This document shows positions 56,102 through 64,000 of a stretch of DNA of 64,000 bases, piece by piece. This stretch comes from Desertivibrio insolitus (GTDB lineage: Bacteria; Actinomycetota; Actinomycetes; Actinomycetales; Microbacteriaceae): contig NZ_JAFIQW010000004.1 in the NCBI RefSeq assembly GCF_017355965.1, forward strand, positions 248,001-312,000. Reading direction: 5' to 3'. The first letter of the stretch is position 1; the number at the start of each line of letters is the position of its first letter. The notes beneath the pieces were generated by a model. It saw nothing but the letters and a program-made list of their open reading frames with translations, was not told the origin of the DNA and did not search any database. A program made the translations under genes and the position numbers.

Positions 56102-58234
56102 TCAGGCGACCCCGCGGATCGGGGGCGTGTGGAACGTCGAACCGAACACGCGCTCGGAGGCTCCCACCCGGTCGAGGTACGGGGTGACGCCGCCCATGTG
56201 GAACGGCCAGCCGGCGCCGAGGATGAGGCAGAGGTCGATGTCCTCCGGCTCGCTCACGACGCCGTCCTCGAGCATGCGGTGCACCTCGTCGGCGAGACCG
56301 TCCTGCACCCGGCGCAGCAGCTGCTCCTCGGTCATCGGGGTGGTGCCGCCGGCCACGATCTTGCGCGCCTGCGGGTCGATGCCCTTGATCTTGCCCTTGG
56401 CGTCCCGCTCGAAGATGCGCCCGAACTCGGCGAGCCTGTGCAGGTTCTCGCTCTCGAAGAAGCGCTCGGGGAAGGCCGCGTGGTGCGTGTCGAGCACGTG
56501 CGCGCCGACCTTGAGGCCGACGAGCTCGAGCAGCTCGAACGGGGTCATCGGCAGACCGAACGGCTGCACCGACCGCTCGACGACCTCGAACGGCGTGCCG
56601 GTGTCGACGGCGTGCATCGCCTCGCCGAGCAGCTTCGCCAGGATGCGGTTCACGACGAAGCCCGGTGCGTCGGCGGTGATCACGGCGTTCTTCTTCAGCT
56701 TGCCCGCCGTCACCATCGCGGTGCTCAGGGTCGCGTCATCCGTCAGCTCGGTCTTGACGACCTCGATGAGCGGCATGACCGCGACGGGGTTGAAGAAGTG
56801 GAAGCCGACGACGCGCTCCGGGTGAGCGAGCTTCGAGCCGATCGCCTCGACCGACAGCGAGGATGTGTTCGTCGCCAGCACCGCGGTCTCCGAGACGTAC
56901 TGCTCGACCTCGGCGAACACCTGCTGCTTGACGCCGAGCTCCTCGAACACGGCCTCGATCACCCAGTCGCAGTCCGCGAAGTCGCGCTTGTCGGTCGTGC
57001 CGCTCACCAGGTGCTTGAGCTTGTTCGCCTCGTCCGAGGAGATGCGCCCCTTCGACAGCAGGGTGTCGACCTCGCCCCGGATGTACTCGAGTCCCTTGTC
57101 GACCCGTGCCTGGTCGAGATCCGTGATCACGACGGGCACCTGCAGGCGCCGGAGGAAGAGCAGGGCGAACTGGCTGGCCATGAGACCCGCACCGAGCACG
57201 CCGACCTTCGTGACGGGCTTCGCGAGGGCCTTGTCCGGCGCGCCCGCCGGCTGCTTGGCGCGCTTCTGCACGAGGTTGAACGCGTAGATGCTCGCGCGGA
57301 ACTGGTCGCCGGAGATCAGGTCGGCGAGGGCGTCGTCCTCGGCCCGGAACGCGTCGGCGCGCTTGGCGTTCTTCGCGCCCTTGATCAGCTCGAGCGCACG
57401 GTAGGGCGCCTGGGGCACCCTGCCGATGCGGCTCTCGAGCGTCTTCCGGGCGATTCCGACGGCGACGTCCCACTTCACCGCCCGCTCCAGCTTGCCGGGC
57501 GCGTTCTTCCGCTTGACCTCGACGCGGCCGGTGATGACGCCGTCCGCCCAGCGGATGGAGTCCTCGAGGAAGTTGACCGAGTCGAAGATCGCGTCGGCGA
57601 TGCCGAGCTCGAAGGCGTCCTGCGCCTTCAGCGTGCGGTTCTGCTTGAGCGGGTTCTCGATGATCACCTTGAGGGCGTTCTCGACGCCGATGAGGTTCGG
57701 CAGCAGGTACGCGCCGCCCCAGCCGGGGATGATCCCGAGGAAGACCTCCGGCAGCGCGATCGCGGGCGCCGAGCGGTCGACGGTGCGGTAGTCGGCGTTG
57801 AGGCCGATCTCGAGCCCGCCGCCGAGCGCCAGCCCGTTGATGAAGACGAACGTGGGCACGCCCGCGTCGTGCAGCTTGCCGAGAGTCGCGTGGCCGAGCT
57901 GCGCCATCTGCTTCCCGGTCTCGCGGTCGGGGATCTCCGAGACCTTCGACAGGTCCGCCCCGGCGGCGAGGAAGAACGGCTTGCCCGTGATCGCGATGCC
58001 CTTGATCTCGCCGCGGGCGGCGCGTTCGCGCTGCTCGTCGAGCACCCGGCCGAGCTCCAGCATCGTGGTGGGGCCGAGCGTCGAGGGGCGGGTGTGGTCC
58101 CGTCCGTTGTCGAGCGTGATGAGCGCGAGCACCCCGCCGCTCGGCAGGGGGACGTCACGCAGGTACGAGTGCGTGACGACCTCGTCCTCGGAGAGCTGCG
58201 CGAGCCGCTCGAAGCCCGTCGTGGTCGTCGTCAT
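56102..58234 (-). CDS. fadB: Fatty-acid oxidation multienzyme (enoyl-CoA hydratase/3-hydroxyacyl-CoA dehydrogenase)
   Basis: The 710-residue protein has an enoyl-CoA hydratase half (FINGLALGGGLEIGLNADYR oxyanion hole, LPEVFLGIIPGWGGAYLL) and, from residue ~345, a dehydrogenase half (KVGVLGAGLMASQFALLFL, NTSSLSVEAIGSKL, HFFNPVAVMPLIEVV). It carries the second and third steps of beta-oxidation. The start is ATG 58234, overlapping the fadA stop by 4 bp, so the two subunits are translated together. An in-frame extension beyond this start is not coding. Confidence 0.95.
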   Translation of the reverse strand: MTTTTTGFERLAQLSEDEVVTHSYLRDVPLPSGGVLALITLDNGRDHTRPSTLGPTTMLELGRVLDEQRERAARGEIKGIAITGKPFFLAAGADLSKVSEIPDRETGKQMAQLGHATLGKLHDAGVPTFVFINGLALGGGLEIGLNADYRTVDRSAPAIALPEVFLGIIPGWGGAYLLPNLIGVENALKVIIENPLKQNRTLKAQDAFELGIADAIFDSVNFLEDSIRWADGVITGRVEVKRKNAPGKLERAVKWDVAVGIARKTLESRIGRVPQAPYRALELIKGAKNAKRADAFRAEDDALADLISGDQFRASIYAFNLVQKRAKQPAGAPDKALAKPVTKVGVLGAGLMASQFALLFLRRLQVPVVITDLDQARVDKGLEYIRGEVDTLLSKGRISSDEANKLKHLVSGTTDKRDFADCDWVIEAVFEELGVKQQVFAEVEQYVSETAVLATNTSSLSVEAIGSKLAHPERVVGFHFFNPVAVMPLIEVVKTELTDDATLSTAMVTAGKLKKNAVITADAPGFVVNRILAKLLGEAMHAVDTGTPFEVVERSVQPFGLPMTPFELLELVGLKVGAHVLDTHHAAFPERFFESENLHRLAEFGRIFERDAKGKIKGIDPQARKIVAGGTTPMTEEQLLRRVQDGLADEVHRMLEDGVVSEPEDIDLCLILGAGWPFHMGGVTPYLDRVGASERVFGSTFHTPPIRGVA

Positions 58235-59439
58235 GCCTTCTTCGCCGCCTTCCGCGAGTAGTTGGGGTTCTCCCAGATGACCGCGCCGCCCTGGCCCAGA
58301 CCGATGCACATCGCGGTGAGGCCGTAGCGCACCTCGGGATGCTCCTCGAACTGCCGGGCGAGCTGCGACATCAGCCGCACGCCGGAGGAGGCGAGCGGAT
58401 GCCCGAACGCGATGGCCCCGCCGTAGGGGTTCACCCGCGGGTCGTCGTCGTCGATGCCGAAGTGGTCGAGCAGCGAGAGCACCTGCACCGCGAAGGCTTC
58501 GTTGAGCTCGAAGAGCCCGATGTCGTCGATCGTGAGCCCGGCCTTGCGCAACGCCTTCTCGGTCGCGGGCACGGGGCCGATGCCCATGATCTCCGGCTCG
58601 ACGCCGGCGAAGGCGTAGCTGACCATCGTCATGCGCACGGGGAGCCCGAACTCCTTGGCGGCGTCGCGGCTCGCGAGCAGCGAGGCGGTCGCGCCGTCGT
58701 TGAGGCCCGCCGCGTTGCCGGCCGTGATTCGCCCGTGCGGGCGGAACGGCGTCTTCAGGGCGGCGAGCGCCTCCATCGTCGTCTCCGGGCGCATGACCTC
58801 GTCGCGCACGGCGAGGCCCCAGCCGGCGTCGCTGCGCGTCGCGATCGGGACGAGGTCGGGCTGGATCTTGTCGTCCTCGTACGCCTTGCCCGCCTTCTGC
58901 TGACTGCGCATGGCGAAGCGGTCGGAGCGCTCCTTGGTGAGGTGGGGATAGCGGTCGTGGATGCGCTCGGCCGTCTTGCCCATGGTCAGGGCGTCCTCGC
59001 TCACGAGGCGTTCGGCGAGGAACCGCGGGTTGGGATCGGCGCCGAAGCCCATCGGGTGGCGGCCCATGTGCTCGACGCCGCCGGCGATGGCGACGTCGTA
59101 CGCGCCCATCGCGATGCCGCCCGCGATGTTGGTCACGGCGGTCATCGCGCCCGCGCACATCCGGTCGATGGCGTAGCCCGGCACCGTCTTCGGCAGCCCG
59201 GCGAGGATCGCCGCGGTGCGCCCGAGCGTCAGTCCCTGGTCGCCCTGCTGCGTGGTCGCGGCGATCGCGACCTCGTCTATGCGCTCCTTCGGCAGCTGCG
59301 GGTGCCGTTCGAGCAGTGCGACCATCGCCTTGACGACGAGGTCGTCCGCGCGGGTGTTCCAGTACATGCCCTTCTCGCCCGCGCGCCCGAAGGGGGTCCT
59401 CACGCCGTCGACGAAGACGACATCCGTTGATGCGGCCAC
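58231..59439 (-). CDS. fadA: Acetyl-CoA C-acyltransferase (thiolase)
   Basis: GTG at 59439 follows aggaagg; upstream in-frame sequence is arginine-rich and unlikely to be coding. The 402-residue thiolase has the acyl-accepting cysteine in IDRMCAGAMTAV, NVAGGIAMG-like and HMGRHPMGFG segments, NEAFAVQVLSLLDHF, GGAIAFGHPLASSGVR and the C-terminal CIGLGQGGAVIWE. It cleaves 3-ketoacyl-CoA, the last step of beta-oxidation, with FadB. Confidence 0.95.
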   Translation of the reverse strand: MAASTDVVFVDGVRTPFGRAGEKGMYWNTRADDLVVKAMVALLERHPQLPKERIDEVAIAATTQQGDQGLTLGRTAAILAGLPKTVPGYAIDRMCAGAMTAVTNIAGGIAMGAYDVAIAGGVEHMGRHPMGFGADPNPRFLAERLVSEDALTMGKTAERIHDRYPHLTKERSDRFAMRSQQKAGKAYEDDKIQPDLVPIATRSDAGWGLAVRDEVMRPETTMEALAALKTPFRPHGRITAGNAAGLNDGATASLLASRDAAKEFGLPVRMTMVSYAFAGVEPEIMGIGPVPATEKALRKAGLTIDDIGLFELNEAFAVQVLSLLDHFGIDDDDPRVNPYGGAIAFGHPLASSGVRLMSQLARQFEEHPEVRYGLTAMCIGLGQGGAVIWENPNYSRKAAKKA

Positions 59440-59518
59440 TCTGCCTGCCTTCCTTGGTCGAAAAACCGCGTCGATCCTAGAAAGGCGGCTTCGGCGCCGC
59501 TGAATCCTTTGCTTGTTC

Positions 59519-60781
59519 CTACGAACCGGCCTCGGACGCCGTCTCGGCGTTTTGGTCCGCCTCCACAAAGGCTCGTGCGATCACTTGTGCGGTTGCCTCG
59601 ATCTGCCAGGGGCGCGCACCGAGCTCGGCGAGGGCGGCGGCGACGGATGCCTGGTCGACCTGCGCCGGGGGAGCCCAGGCGAGCCGTCGCAGCACCTCCG
59701 GCGTCAGCAGGTTCTCGAGCGGCAGGGACAGCAGTTCCGCGACCTCGGTGACGCTCGCGCGCGCGTTTTTCAGCCGGACGTCCGCGGCGGGGTTGCGCTC
59801 GGCCCAGGCGCGGGGCGGCGGAAGGGCGTCGCCGGGCACGCGAACGGCCGGGAGCTCCTCGGACTCGCGCCCGCGCTCGATGGCGGCCCACCAGCGGTCG
59901 AGCTGACTGCGGCTCGCGCGTCCGGTGAACTCGCGCATCGACGCGAGCGCCTTCTTCGACGCCGGGATGTTCCGTGCCGCGGCCACGAGCGCCGAGTCGG
60001 GTACCAGGCGGCCCGGTGCGGTGTCGGTCTCGCGGGCGAACTCGTCCCGCGCCTGCCAGAGCTCGCGGGCGACGGCGAGGTTGCGGGCGCCGCGCACGGA
60101 GTGGAGGCCGGAGAGCCGGCGCCACGGCTCGGCGGGCTGCGCCTTCGCCTCACGGGCGAGCACGGCGGCGAACTCCTCGGTGGCGATGCGCAGCTTGCGC
60201 TGCTTCGTCAGCAGCTCCGCCATCGCGTCGCGCAGGTCGACGAGCACCTCGACGTCGAGGGCGGCGTAGACGAGCCACGACTCGGGCAGGGGCCTCGTCG
60301 ACCAGTCGGCCGCGGAGTGCTCCTTCGCGAGGTGGAGGTTCAGCAGTTCCTCGACGACGGCGCCTAGCCCGACGCGGGGGAGCCCCGCGAGTCGGGCGCC
60401 GAGCTCGGTGTCGAAGATGCGCTCGGGGTCGAGTCCGACTTCGCGCAGGCAGGGCAGGTCCTGGCTCGCGGCGTGCAGCACCCACTCCTCGGAGCCGATA
60501 GCGTGCTGCAGCTCGTCGAAGCGCCCGATGGGCGGGGGATCGAAGAGGAAGGTGCCGGCACCACGGCGGAAGACCTGGATGAGGTACGCGCGCTGGGAGT
60601 AGCGGAAGCCGCTCGCCCGCTCCGCGTCGACCGCGATCGGGCCGGTGCCGGCGGCGATCCGGGCGACGGCGTCGAGGTAGTCCTCGCGGGTGTCGATCAC
60701 ACGCACCGGTCCGTGCGGAACGGCGACGGGCAGCGCGTGCGGTTCGGCGGACGGCACCGGCGCGGACGCCGGGTTACTCAC
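59519..60781 (-). CDS. rnd: Ribonuclease D-like exonuclease with HRDC domain
   Basis: The 420-residue protein has the DEDDy exonuclease residues: PIAVDAERASGF (D, E), LHAASQDLPCL (D) and LVYAALDVEVLVDL (Y, D). An HRDC domain follows (LSGLHSVRGARNLAVARELW and PGRLVPDSALVAAARN) with a second HRDC-like part at the C-terminus. It probably trims RNA 3' ends. GTG at 60781 lies 8 bp inside the DUF3000 gene, so translation is coupled. Confidence 0.92.
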   Translation of the reverse strand: MSNPASAPVPSAEPHALPVAVPHGPVRVIDTREDYLDAVARIAAGTGPIAVDAERASGFRYSQRAYLIQVFRRGAGTFLFDPPPIGRFDELQHAIGSEEWVLHAASQDLPCLREVGLDPERIFDTELGARLAGLPRVGLGAVVEELLNLHLAKEHSAADWSTRPLPESWLVYAALDVEVLVDLRDAMAELLTKQRKLRIATEEFAAVLAREAKAQPAEPWRRLSGLHSVRGARNLAVARELWQARDEFARETDTAPGRLVPDSALVAAARNIPASKKALASMREFTGRASRSQLDRWWAAIERGRESEELPAVRVPGDALPPPRAWAERNPAADVRLKNARASVTEVAELLSLPLENLLTPEVLRRLAWAPPAQVDQASVAAALAELGARPWQIEATAQVIARAFVEADQNAETASEAGS

Positions 60782-61370
60782 GTTCCGCTCGACGGGCAGA
60801 CAACAGGCTCACTCCTTCTGTGACCGGCGGAAGCCCCGCCAGCATGCACAACAGCTCCCCCCAGCCTTCCACATGGGCTCCGAGCGCGTCGTCGAGCGGC
60901 GTCCACGACGCCCGCAGCTCGATCTGGGCGCCGCTGCCCTCGCCGGCGAGTTCGCCGTAGCCGGTGGAGATGATCTTGGTCGCTGTGCCCGCCTCCGCCG
61001 CGTACCGCGCGCCACGGTTGTCGAGCGCGTCGACGAGCCACGACCAGGCGACGTCCGCGAGGAACGGGTCGAGCCCGATCTCCGTCTCGAGCGGTGCCTG
61101 GGCGAAGCAGATGACGCGGAAGGCGCCGCCCCACTCGTCGGGCTCGTCCGGGTCGTGGAGCAGGATGAAGCGGCCCGTGCCGTAGTCGGAGTCCGAGCCG
61201 TGCCGCGGTGGCGTGACATCCGCCGCCAGCGCGACGGAATGCGGCGCGAGCTTGGCGGGAGCGGGGATCTCGGTGACCGTGAGCTCGGGTCGCGTCGCGG
61301 CGCGCAGCACCGCGTCCCGTGCGGCGGCGAAGGCCGGAGGCACGGGGGGAGGAGGAACGCTTCCCGTCAC
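60774..61370 (-). CDS. DUF3000 protein
   Basis: The 198-residue actinobacterial DUF3000 protein has FILLHDPDEPDEWGGAFRVI, DPFLADVAWSWLVDAL and SAQIELRASWTP-like stretches. It is soluble and of unknown function, normally encoded with rnd as here. GTG at 61370 is 6 nt from a TAGTCT -10 (61377-61382). Confidence 0.92.
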   Translation of the reverse strand: MTGSVPPPPVPPAFAAARDAVLRAATRPELTVTEIPAPAKLAPHSVALAADVTPPRHGSDSDYGTGRFILLHDPDEPDEWGGAFRVICFAQAPLETEIGLDPFLADVAWSWLVDALDNRGARYAAEAGTATKIISTGYGELAGEGSGAQIELRASWTPLDDALGAHVEGWGELLCMLAGLPPVTEGVSLLSARRAERE

Positions 61371-61376
61371 GCTCGA

Positions 61377-61386
61377 AGACTAAGGT
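61377..61386. promoter_or_regulatory. Overlapping divergent leaderless -10 elements
   Basis: TAGTCT on the minus strand (61377-61382, for DUF3000) and TAAGGT on the plus strand (61381-61386, for the hydrolase) share two base pairs. Each is 6 nt from its start codon, so RNA polymerase cannot open both at once. Confidence 0.5.
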
Positions 61387-61392
61387 TCGGGT

Positions 61393-62613
61393 GTGACACA
61401 CCGGAACCGCCACGCCGCCGGGCCCGGTCGGGGAGGAGACGGCCTCCGGCGGGCGGTCGCCCTCGGGGCCGCGGGGGTCGCGGGGGTCGCGGGTGCCGCC
61501 GTCGCGGCCACCCTCGGCGCCGGCGTCGTCGCCGCGCGCACCGTCATCACCCCGCCCACGAGCCGCCGCGACGACACCGCGATCCTCGCCGTGGACCAGG
61601 AGCACGGTCTCGTCACGCTCGAGGCGAGCGAGGCCGCAGCGATCGACGGGCGCTACAGCCTCTGGTTCGAGCGGGACACCGGCCACGCGAAGATCGGCGA
61701 GATCGTCGCGCGCGAGCCCGCGCGGCGCGGGCGTCCGGCATCCGTCACCCGGCGACTCCTCTCGGTCGACGTCGGCGAGCTGCAGGCGGCGCGACGCGGA
61801 CGGATCGGCGCCTGGTACCACCTGAGCCCCGCCGATCTCGGCGTGCCGCACGAGGACGTCGGCGTGCCGACGACGCTCGGTCCGGCGCCGGCGTGGCTCG
61901 TGCCGGCGGAGCGGCCGGGCGGGCGCTGGGTCATCCAGGTGCACGGCTGGGGGGTTCAGCGCGCCGAGGGCCTGCGCGCGGTGCCCGTCTTCCGTCGCGC
62001 CGGGTACACGTGCCTGCTCATCTCCTACCGCAACGACGGCATCGCCCCGTCGACGCCCGACGGACGCTACGGACTCGGCGACACCGAGTGGCTCGACGTC
62101 GAGGCCGCGATCCGCTTTGCGCGCGACCGCGGCGCGACGGAGATCGTGCTCATGGGCTGGTCGATGGGCGGCGCGATCGTGCTGCAGACCGTCACGCGGT
62201 CACGCCTCGCCCACGACGTGCGCGGCATCGTGCTGGAGAGCCCCGTCGTCGACTGGGTGACCGCGCTGCACTTCCAGGGCTCCGCGATGCATCTGCCGCG
62301 CTCGGTGCGGCACGTCGTCTTCGCTCTGCTCGGTTCGCGGTGGGGACGCATCGCGACCGGGCTCGCCGACCCCGTCGACCTCCGCCGGCTCAACTTCATG
62401 CAGCGGGCCGACGAGCTCGCCGTCCCCACCCTCGTGCTGCACAGCGACGACGACGCGTTCGTGCCCTCGACGGCGTCGCACGCGCTCGCGACGGCGCGAC
62501 CCGACCTGGTCGAGCTGCCGGAGTGGCACACGGCGGGGCACACCCGCCTGTGGAACCTCCACCCGGAGCGCTGGGAGGGGCAGATCAACGCTTGGCTCGA
62601 CCGGTTGCCGTGA
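61393..62613 (+). CDS. Alpha/beta hydrolase with N-terminal membrane anchor
   Basis: The 406-residue protein has an N-terminal Ala/Val/Gly-rich hydrophobic helix (about residues 20-48, signal anchor) and then an alpha/beta hydrolase fold. It has WVIQVHGWGVQRAEG (oxyanion region), catalytic Ser in LMGWSMGGAIVL, Asp in LVLHSDDDAFVP and His in HTAGHTRLWN. The natural substrate is unknown; it probably acts at the outer face of the membrane. The last 29 bp overlap the convergent RibD-like gene. Confidence 0.85.
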   Translation: MTHRNRHAAGPGRGGDGLRRAVALGAAGVAGVAGAAVAATLGAGVVAARTVITPPTSRRDDTAILAVDQEHGLVTLEASEAAAIDGRYSLWFERDTGHAKIGEIVAREPARRGRPASVTRRLLSVDVGELQAARRGRIGAWYHLSPADLGVPHEDVGVPTTLGPAPAWLVPAERPGGRWVIQVHGWGVQRAEGLRAVPVFRRAGYTCLLISYRNDGIAPSTPDGRYGLGDTEWLDVEAAIRFARDRGATEIVLMGWSMGGAIVLQTVTRSRLAHDVRGIVLESPVVDWVTALHFQGSAMHLPRSVRHVVFALLGSRWGRIATGLADPVDLRRLNFMQRADELAVPTLVLHSDDDAFVPSTASHALATARPDLVELPEWHTAGHTRLWNLHPERWEGQINAWLDRLP

Positions 62614-63310
62614 CCCAGCGGGCGTAGGTGCCGCCCGCGTCGTCGAGCAGCAGCTGCTCGAGGCTCAGCCGATCGAAGGCGACCTCGGCGCCGCCGAACG
62701 GCGGCACGATCCTGTCGCTCAGCACGGGACCCGTCGCGACGCAGAGCTCGTCCACGAGTCGCGCGGCGAGCAGCTGCCCGGCGAGGTCGGGACCGCCCTC
62801 GGAGACGATGCGGGTGTAGCCCGCCTCCCGCAGCAGCCCGATCGCGCCCTCGACGCCACGGGCCGTGTCGAGCTCGACGATCTCCGGATCGGCGCCCTCG
62901 AGCGAGCGCAGTGCGGTCCCGGCCGCGGCCGCCGGGCAGAGCACGAGCAGCCGCCCGTCGCGTCGCCGGTCGGCCAGCTTGTGGCCGGTGAGGTCGCCGG
63001 TGCGGGTCAGCACGGCGAGGTCGGCGGTGCGCGGGAAGACGTAGCCCTCCACCCGCACGCTCGACGCTCCCACGAGAACGAGTTCCGCCGTGCGTCGGAT
63101 GGCGCCGAGGATCGCCCGGTCCGCCCTGCTCGAGATCGGGTTCGAGGTCCCGTCCGCGCCCACGACGCTGCCGTTGACGCTCGTGATGAGGTTGGTCCGC
63201 AGCCAGGTCGTCGCGGGCACGGCGTAGAGCTCGTCGAGACGCTCGTGCGCGTCCGGGGCATCCGTGTCGACGACGACATCCGCCTCCGGATGCACCCGGC
63301 GCACGATCAC
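62585..63310 (-). CDS. RibD C-terminal-like pyrimidine reductase
   Basis: GTG at 63310 overlaps the sufE stop by 4 bp. The 241-residue protein lacks the deaminase half and has the reductase fold: WLRTNLITSVNGSVVGADGT, SRADRAILGAIRRTAELVLV, the strand-turn RIVSEGGPDLAGQLLAA and DELCVATGPVLS. Such stand-alone RibD-C proteins reduce the riboflavin precursor or related pterins with NADPH. No other riboflavin gene is seen nearby, so the true substrate is uncertain. Confidence 0.88.
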   Translation of the reverse strand: MIVRRVHPEADVVVDTDAPDAHERLDELYAVPATTWLRTNLITSVNGSVVGADGTSNPISSRADRAILGAIRRTAELVLVGASSVRVEGYVFPRTADLAVLTRTGDLTGHKLADRRRDGRLLVLCPAAAAGTALRSLEGADPEIVELDTARGVEGAIGLLREAGYTRIVSEGGPDLAGQLLAARLVDELCVATGPVLSDRIVPPFGGAEVAFDRLSLEQLLLDDAGGTYARWVTATGRAKR

Positions 63311-63744
63311 GAGCGGTGCGCCTTCTCGGCCACCTGCCGCTTCGCCCGCGCGAGCAGCGCCGTCATGCCGCGGATGCGCAGCGGGCTGACCGCCTCGACG
63401 AGCCCGATCGTCTGCGGGTAGTCGTCGGGCACGCCGAGCACCTCGTCGACCGTGAGCCCCTCGAGACCCTGAGCGACGATCGACGCGAAGCCGCGGGTCG
63501 TAGGGGCCTCCGGCGGCGCCGTCGCGTGCAGGTGCACGCGCTCGTCGTCGGACACCTCCGCGAAGATGAACACCGGCGACTGGCACTCGATGACGCGCTC
63601 GAGCAGGTCCGGATGATCCGCGTACCGCTCGGGGAGCGGCGGCAGCTCGTTCGCGAACTCGAGCAGCAGCTGCAGCCGCTCCTGCACGCCGAGAGCGAGG
63701 AAGTCCTCGCGGATCTCCTCGAGTGCGGGCGGGACCGCGCTCAT
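63307..63744 (-). CDS. sufE: SufE-family sulfur acceptor
   Basis: The start is ATG 63744, giving 145 residues; an Arg-rich upstream extension is not coding. The catalytic Cys54 lies in VIECQSPVF, and [18 protein letters not shown] and the [16 protein letters not shown] stretch match SufE. It takes persulfide sulfur from a cysteine desulfurase for iron-sulfur assembly. It overlaps the rhodanese gene by 4 bp (ATGA), so the two are coupled, suggesting shared sulfur transfer. Confidence 0.9.
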   Translation of the reverse strand: MSAVPPALEEIREDFLALGVQERLQLLLEFANELPPLPERYADHPDLLERVIECQSPVFIFAEVSDDERVHLHATAPPEAPTTRGFASIVAQGLEGLTVDEVLGVPDDYPQTIGLVEAVSPLRIRGMTALLARAKRQVAEKAHRS

Positions 63745-64000
63745 CGCTGCGGCGCCTCGCCCGGCTCGTCGCCCGTCACGATCGGCACGCGCACGGCGCT
63801 GCCCCACTCGGTCCACGACCCGTCGTAGTTCTTGACGTTCTCGTAGCCGAGCAGGTGCGTGAGCACGAACCACGTGTGGCTCGAGCGCTCACCGATGCGG
63901 CAGTAGGCGATGACCTCGTCGCCCTGGCCGAGCTTCGCTCCGTCGCGGTACACCGCGGTCAGCTCGTCCTTCGACTTGAAGGTGCCGTCCTCGGCCGCGG
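63741..64000 (-). CDS. sseA: Thiosulfate sulfurtransferase (rhodanese), 5'-truncated at the window edge
   Basis: Only the C-terminal ~85 residues are present. The active-site loop [19 protein letters not shown] contains the persulfide cysteine (CRIGERSS) of the second rhodanese domain, and [20 protein letters not shown] is the conserved end of actinobacterial SseA. The gene runs into the sequence beyond base 64000. It lies upstream of sufE with a 4-bp overlap. Confidence 0.9.
   Translation of the reverse strand, partial: AAEDGTFKSKDELTAVYRDGAKLGQGDEVIAYCRIGERSSHTWFVLTHLLGYENVKNYDGSWTEWGSAVRVPIVTGDEPGEAPQR

Noticed and set aside
58235-59158. N-terminal extension of fadB through fadA
   Set aside because: It reads fadA out of frame; the ATG at 58234 gives the canonical 710-residue enzyme and the expected 4-bp overlap.

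Overview
This 64 kb window is chromosomal DNA from a high-GC actinobacterium, most likely a member of the Microbacteriaceae. The evidence is the very high GC with GTG/TTG starts, the actinobacterial gene orders (panB-glnA2-glnE-glnA1-RDD-DUF4191-E2-lpdA-pepA; sigA-murT-gatD-DUF7455-parE/parC-sepH-DUF4193-dut-DUF3710-DUF3159-acnA-dxs), a type-A actinobacterial RNase P RNA, and the strongly repeated word CGGATGCC/GGCATCCG. I see no tRNA or rRNA gene, CRISPR array, insertion sequence, integrase or prophage.

Layout. 1-9.6 kb is accessory-like: the 3' part of a sugar kinase, two tiny paralogous proteins (40 and 42 aa), a UvrA2-like ABC protein, several small orphan genes, a carboxylate-amine ligase and two tandem MarR regulators. 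9.8-16.2 kb holds an EamA exporter, an NCS1-like permease with a ~690-residue acidic tail, Nif3, a coiled-coil protein whose C-terminal zinc ribbon has decayed, and rnpB. 16.2-25.4 kb is nitrogen and cofactor metabolism: ppgK, panB, glnA2-glnE and adenylylatable glnA1 under a four-half-site GlnR box. 25.6-32.5 kb holds DUF4191, a membrane pseudokinase where lipB-lipA usually sit, the lipoyl E2, lpdA and pepA. 32.6-38.5 kb holds a PAC2 protein, an MFS carrier and a sigA-murT-gatD operon. 38.5-44.3 kb is topoisomerase IV. 44.3-54.6 kb is housekeeping (phosphodiesterase-like enzyme, sepH, dut, DUF3710, DUF3159, acnA, dxs). 54.7-64 kb holds a second MFS carrier, fadBA, rnd-DUF3000, an alpha/beta hydrolase, a RibD-like reductase, sufE and the 3' part of a rhodanese.

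How the genes work together. GlnR would set glnA1 transcription, GlnE would adenylylate GlnA1 at Tyr402, and GlnA2 lacks that site. The E2 and LpdA are shared parts of the 2-oxoacid dehydrogenases, and acnA sits beside a perfect 18-bp operator-like palindrome. sigA is co-transcribed with a MurT-GatD pair that contains no cysteine: the GatD nucleophile is serine and MurT lacks its zinc ribbon. Because Microbacteriaceae make group-B peptidoglycan, in which the D-Glu alpha-carboxyl is used for cross-linking rather than amidated, I infer that this pair may attach an amino acid instead of ammonia. That is the most interesting lead here.

About a third of the genes have a TANNNT -10 element 5-8 nt before the start codon, which points to widespread leaderless transcription and fixes several start sites.
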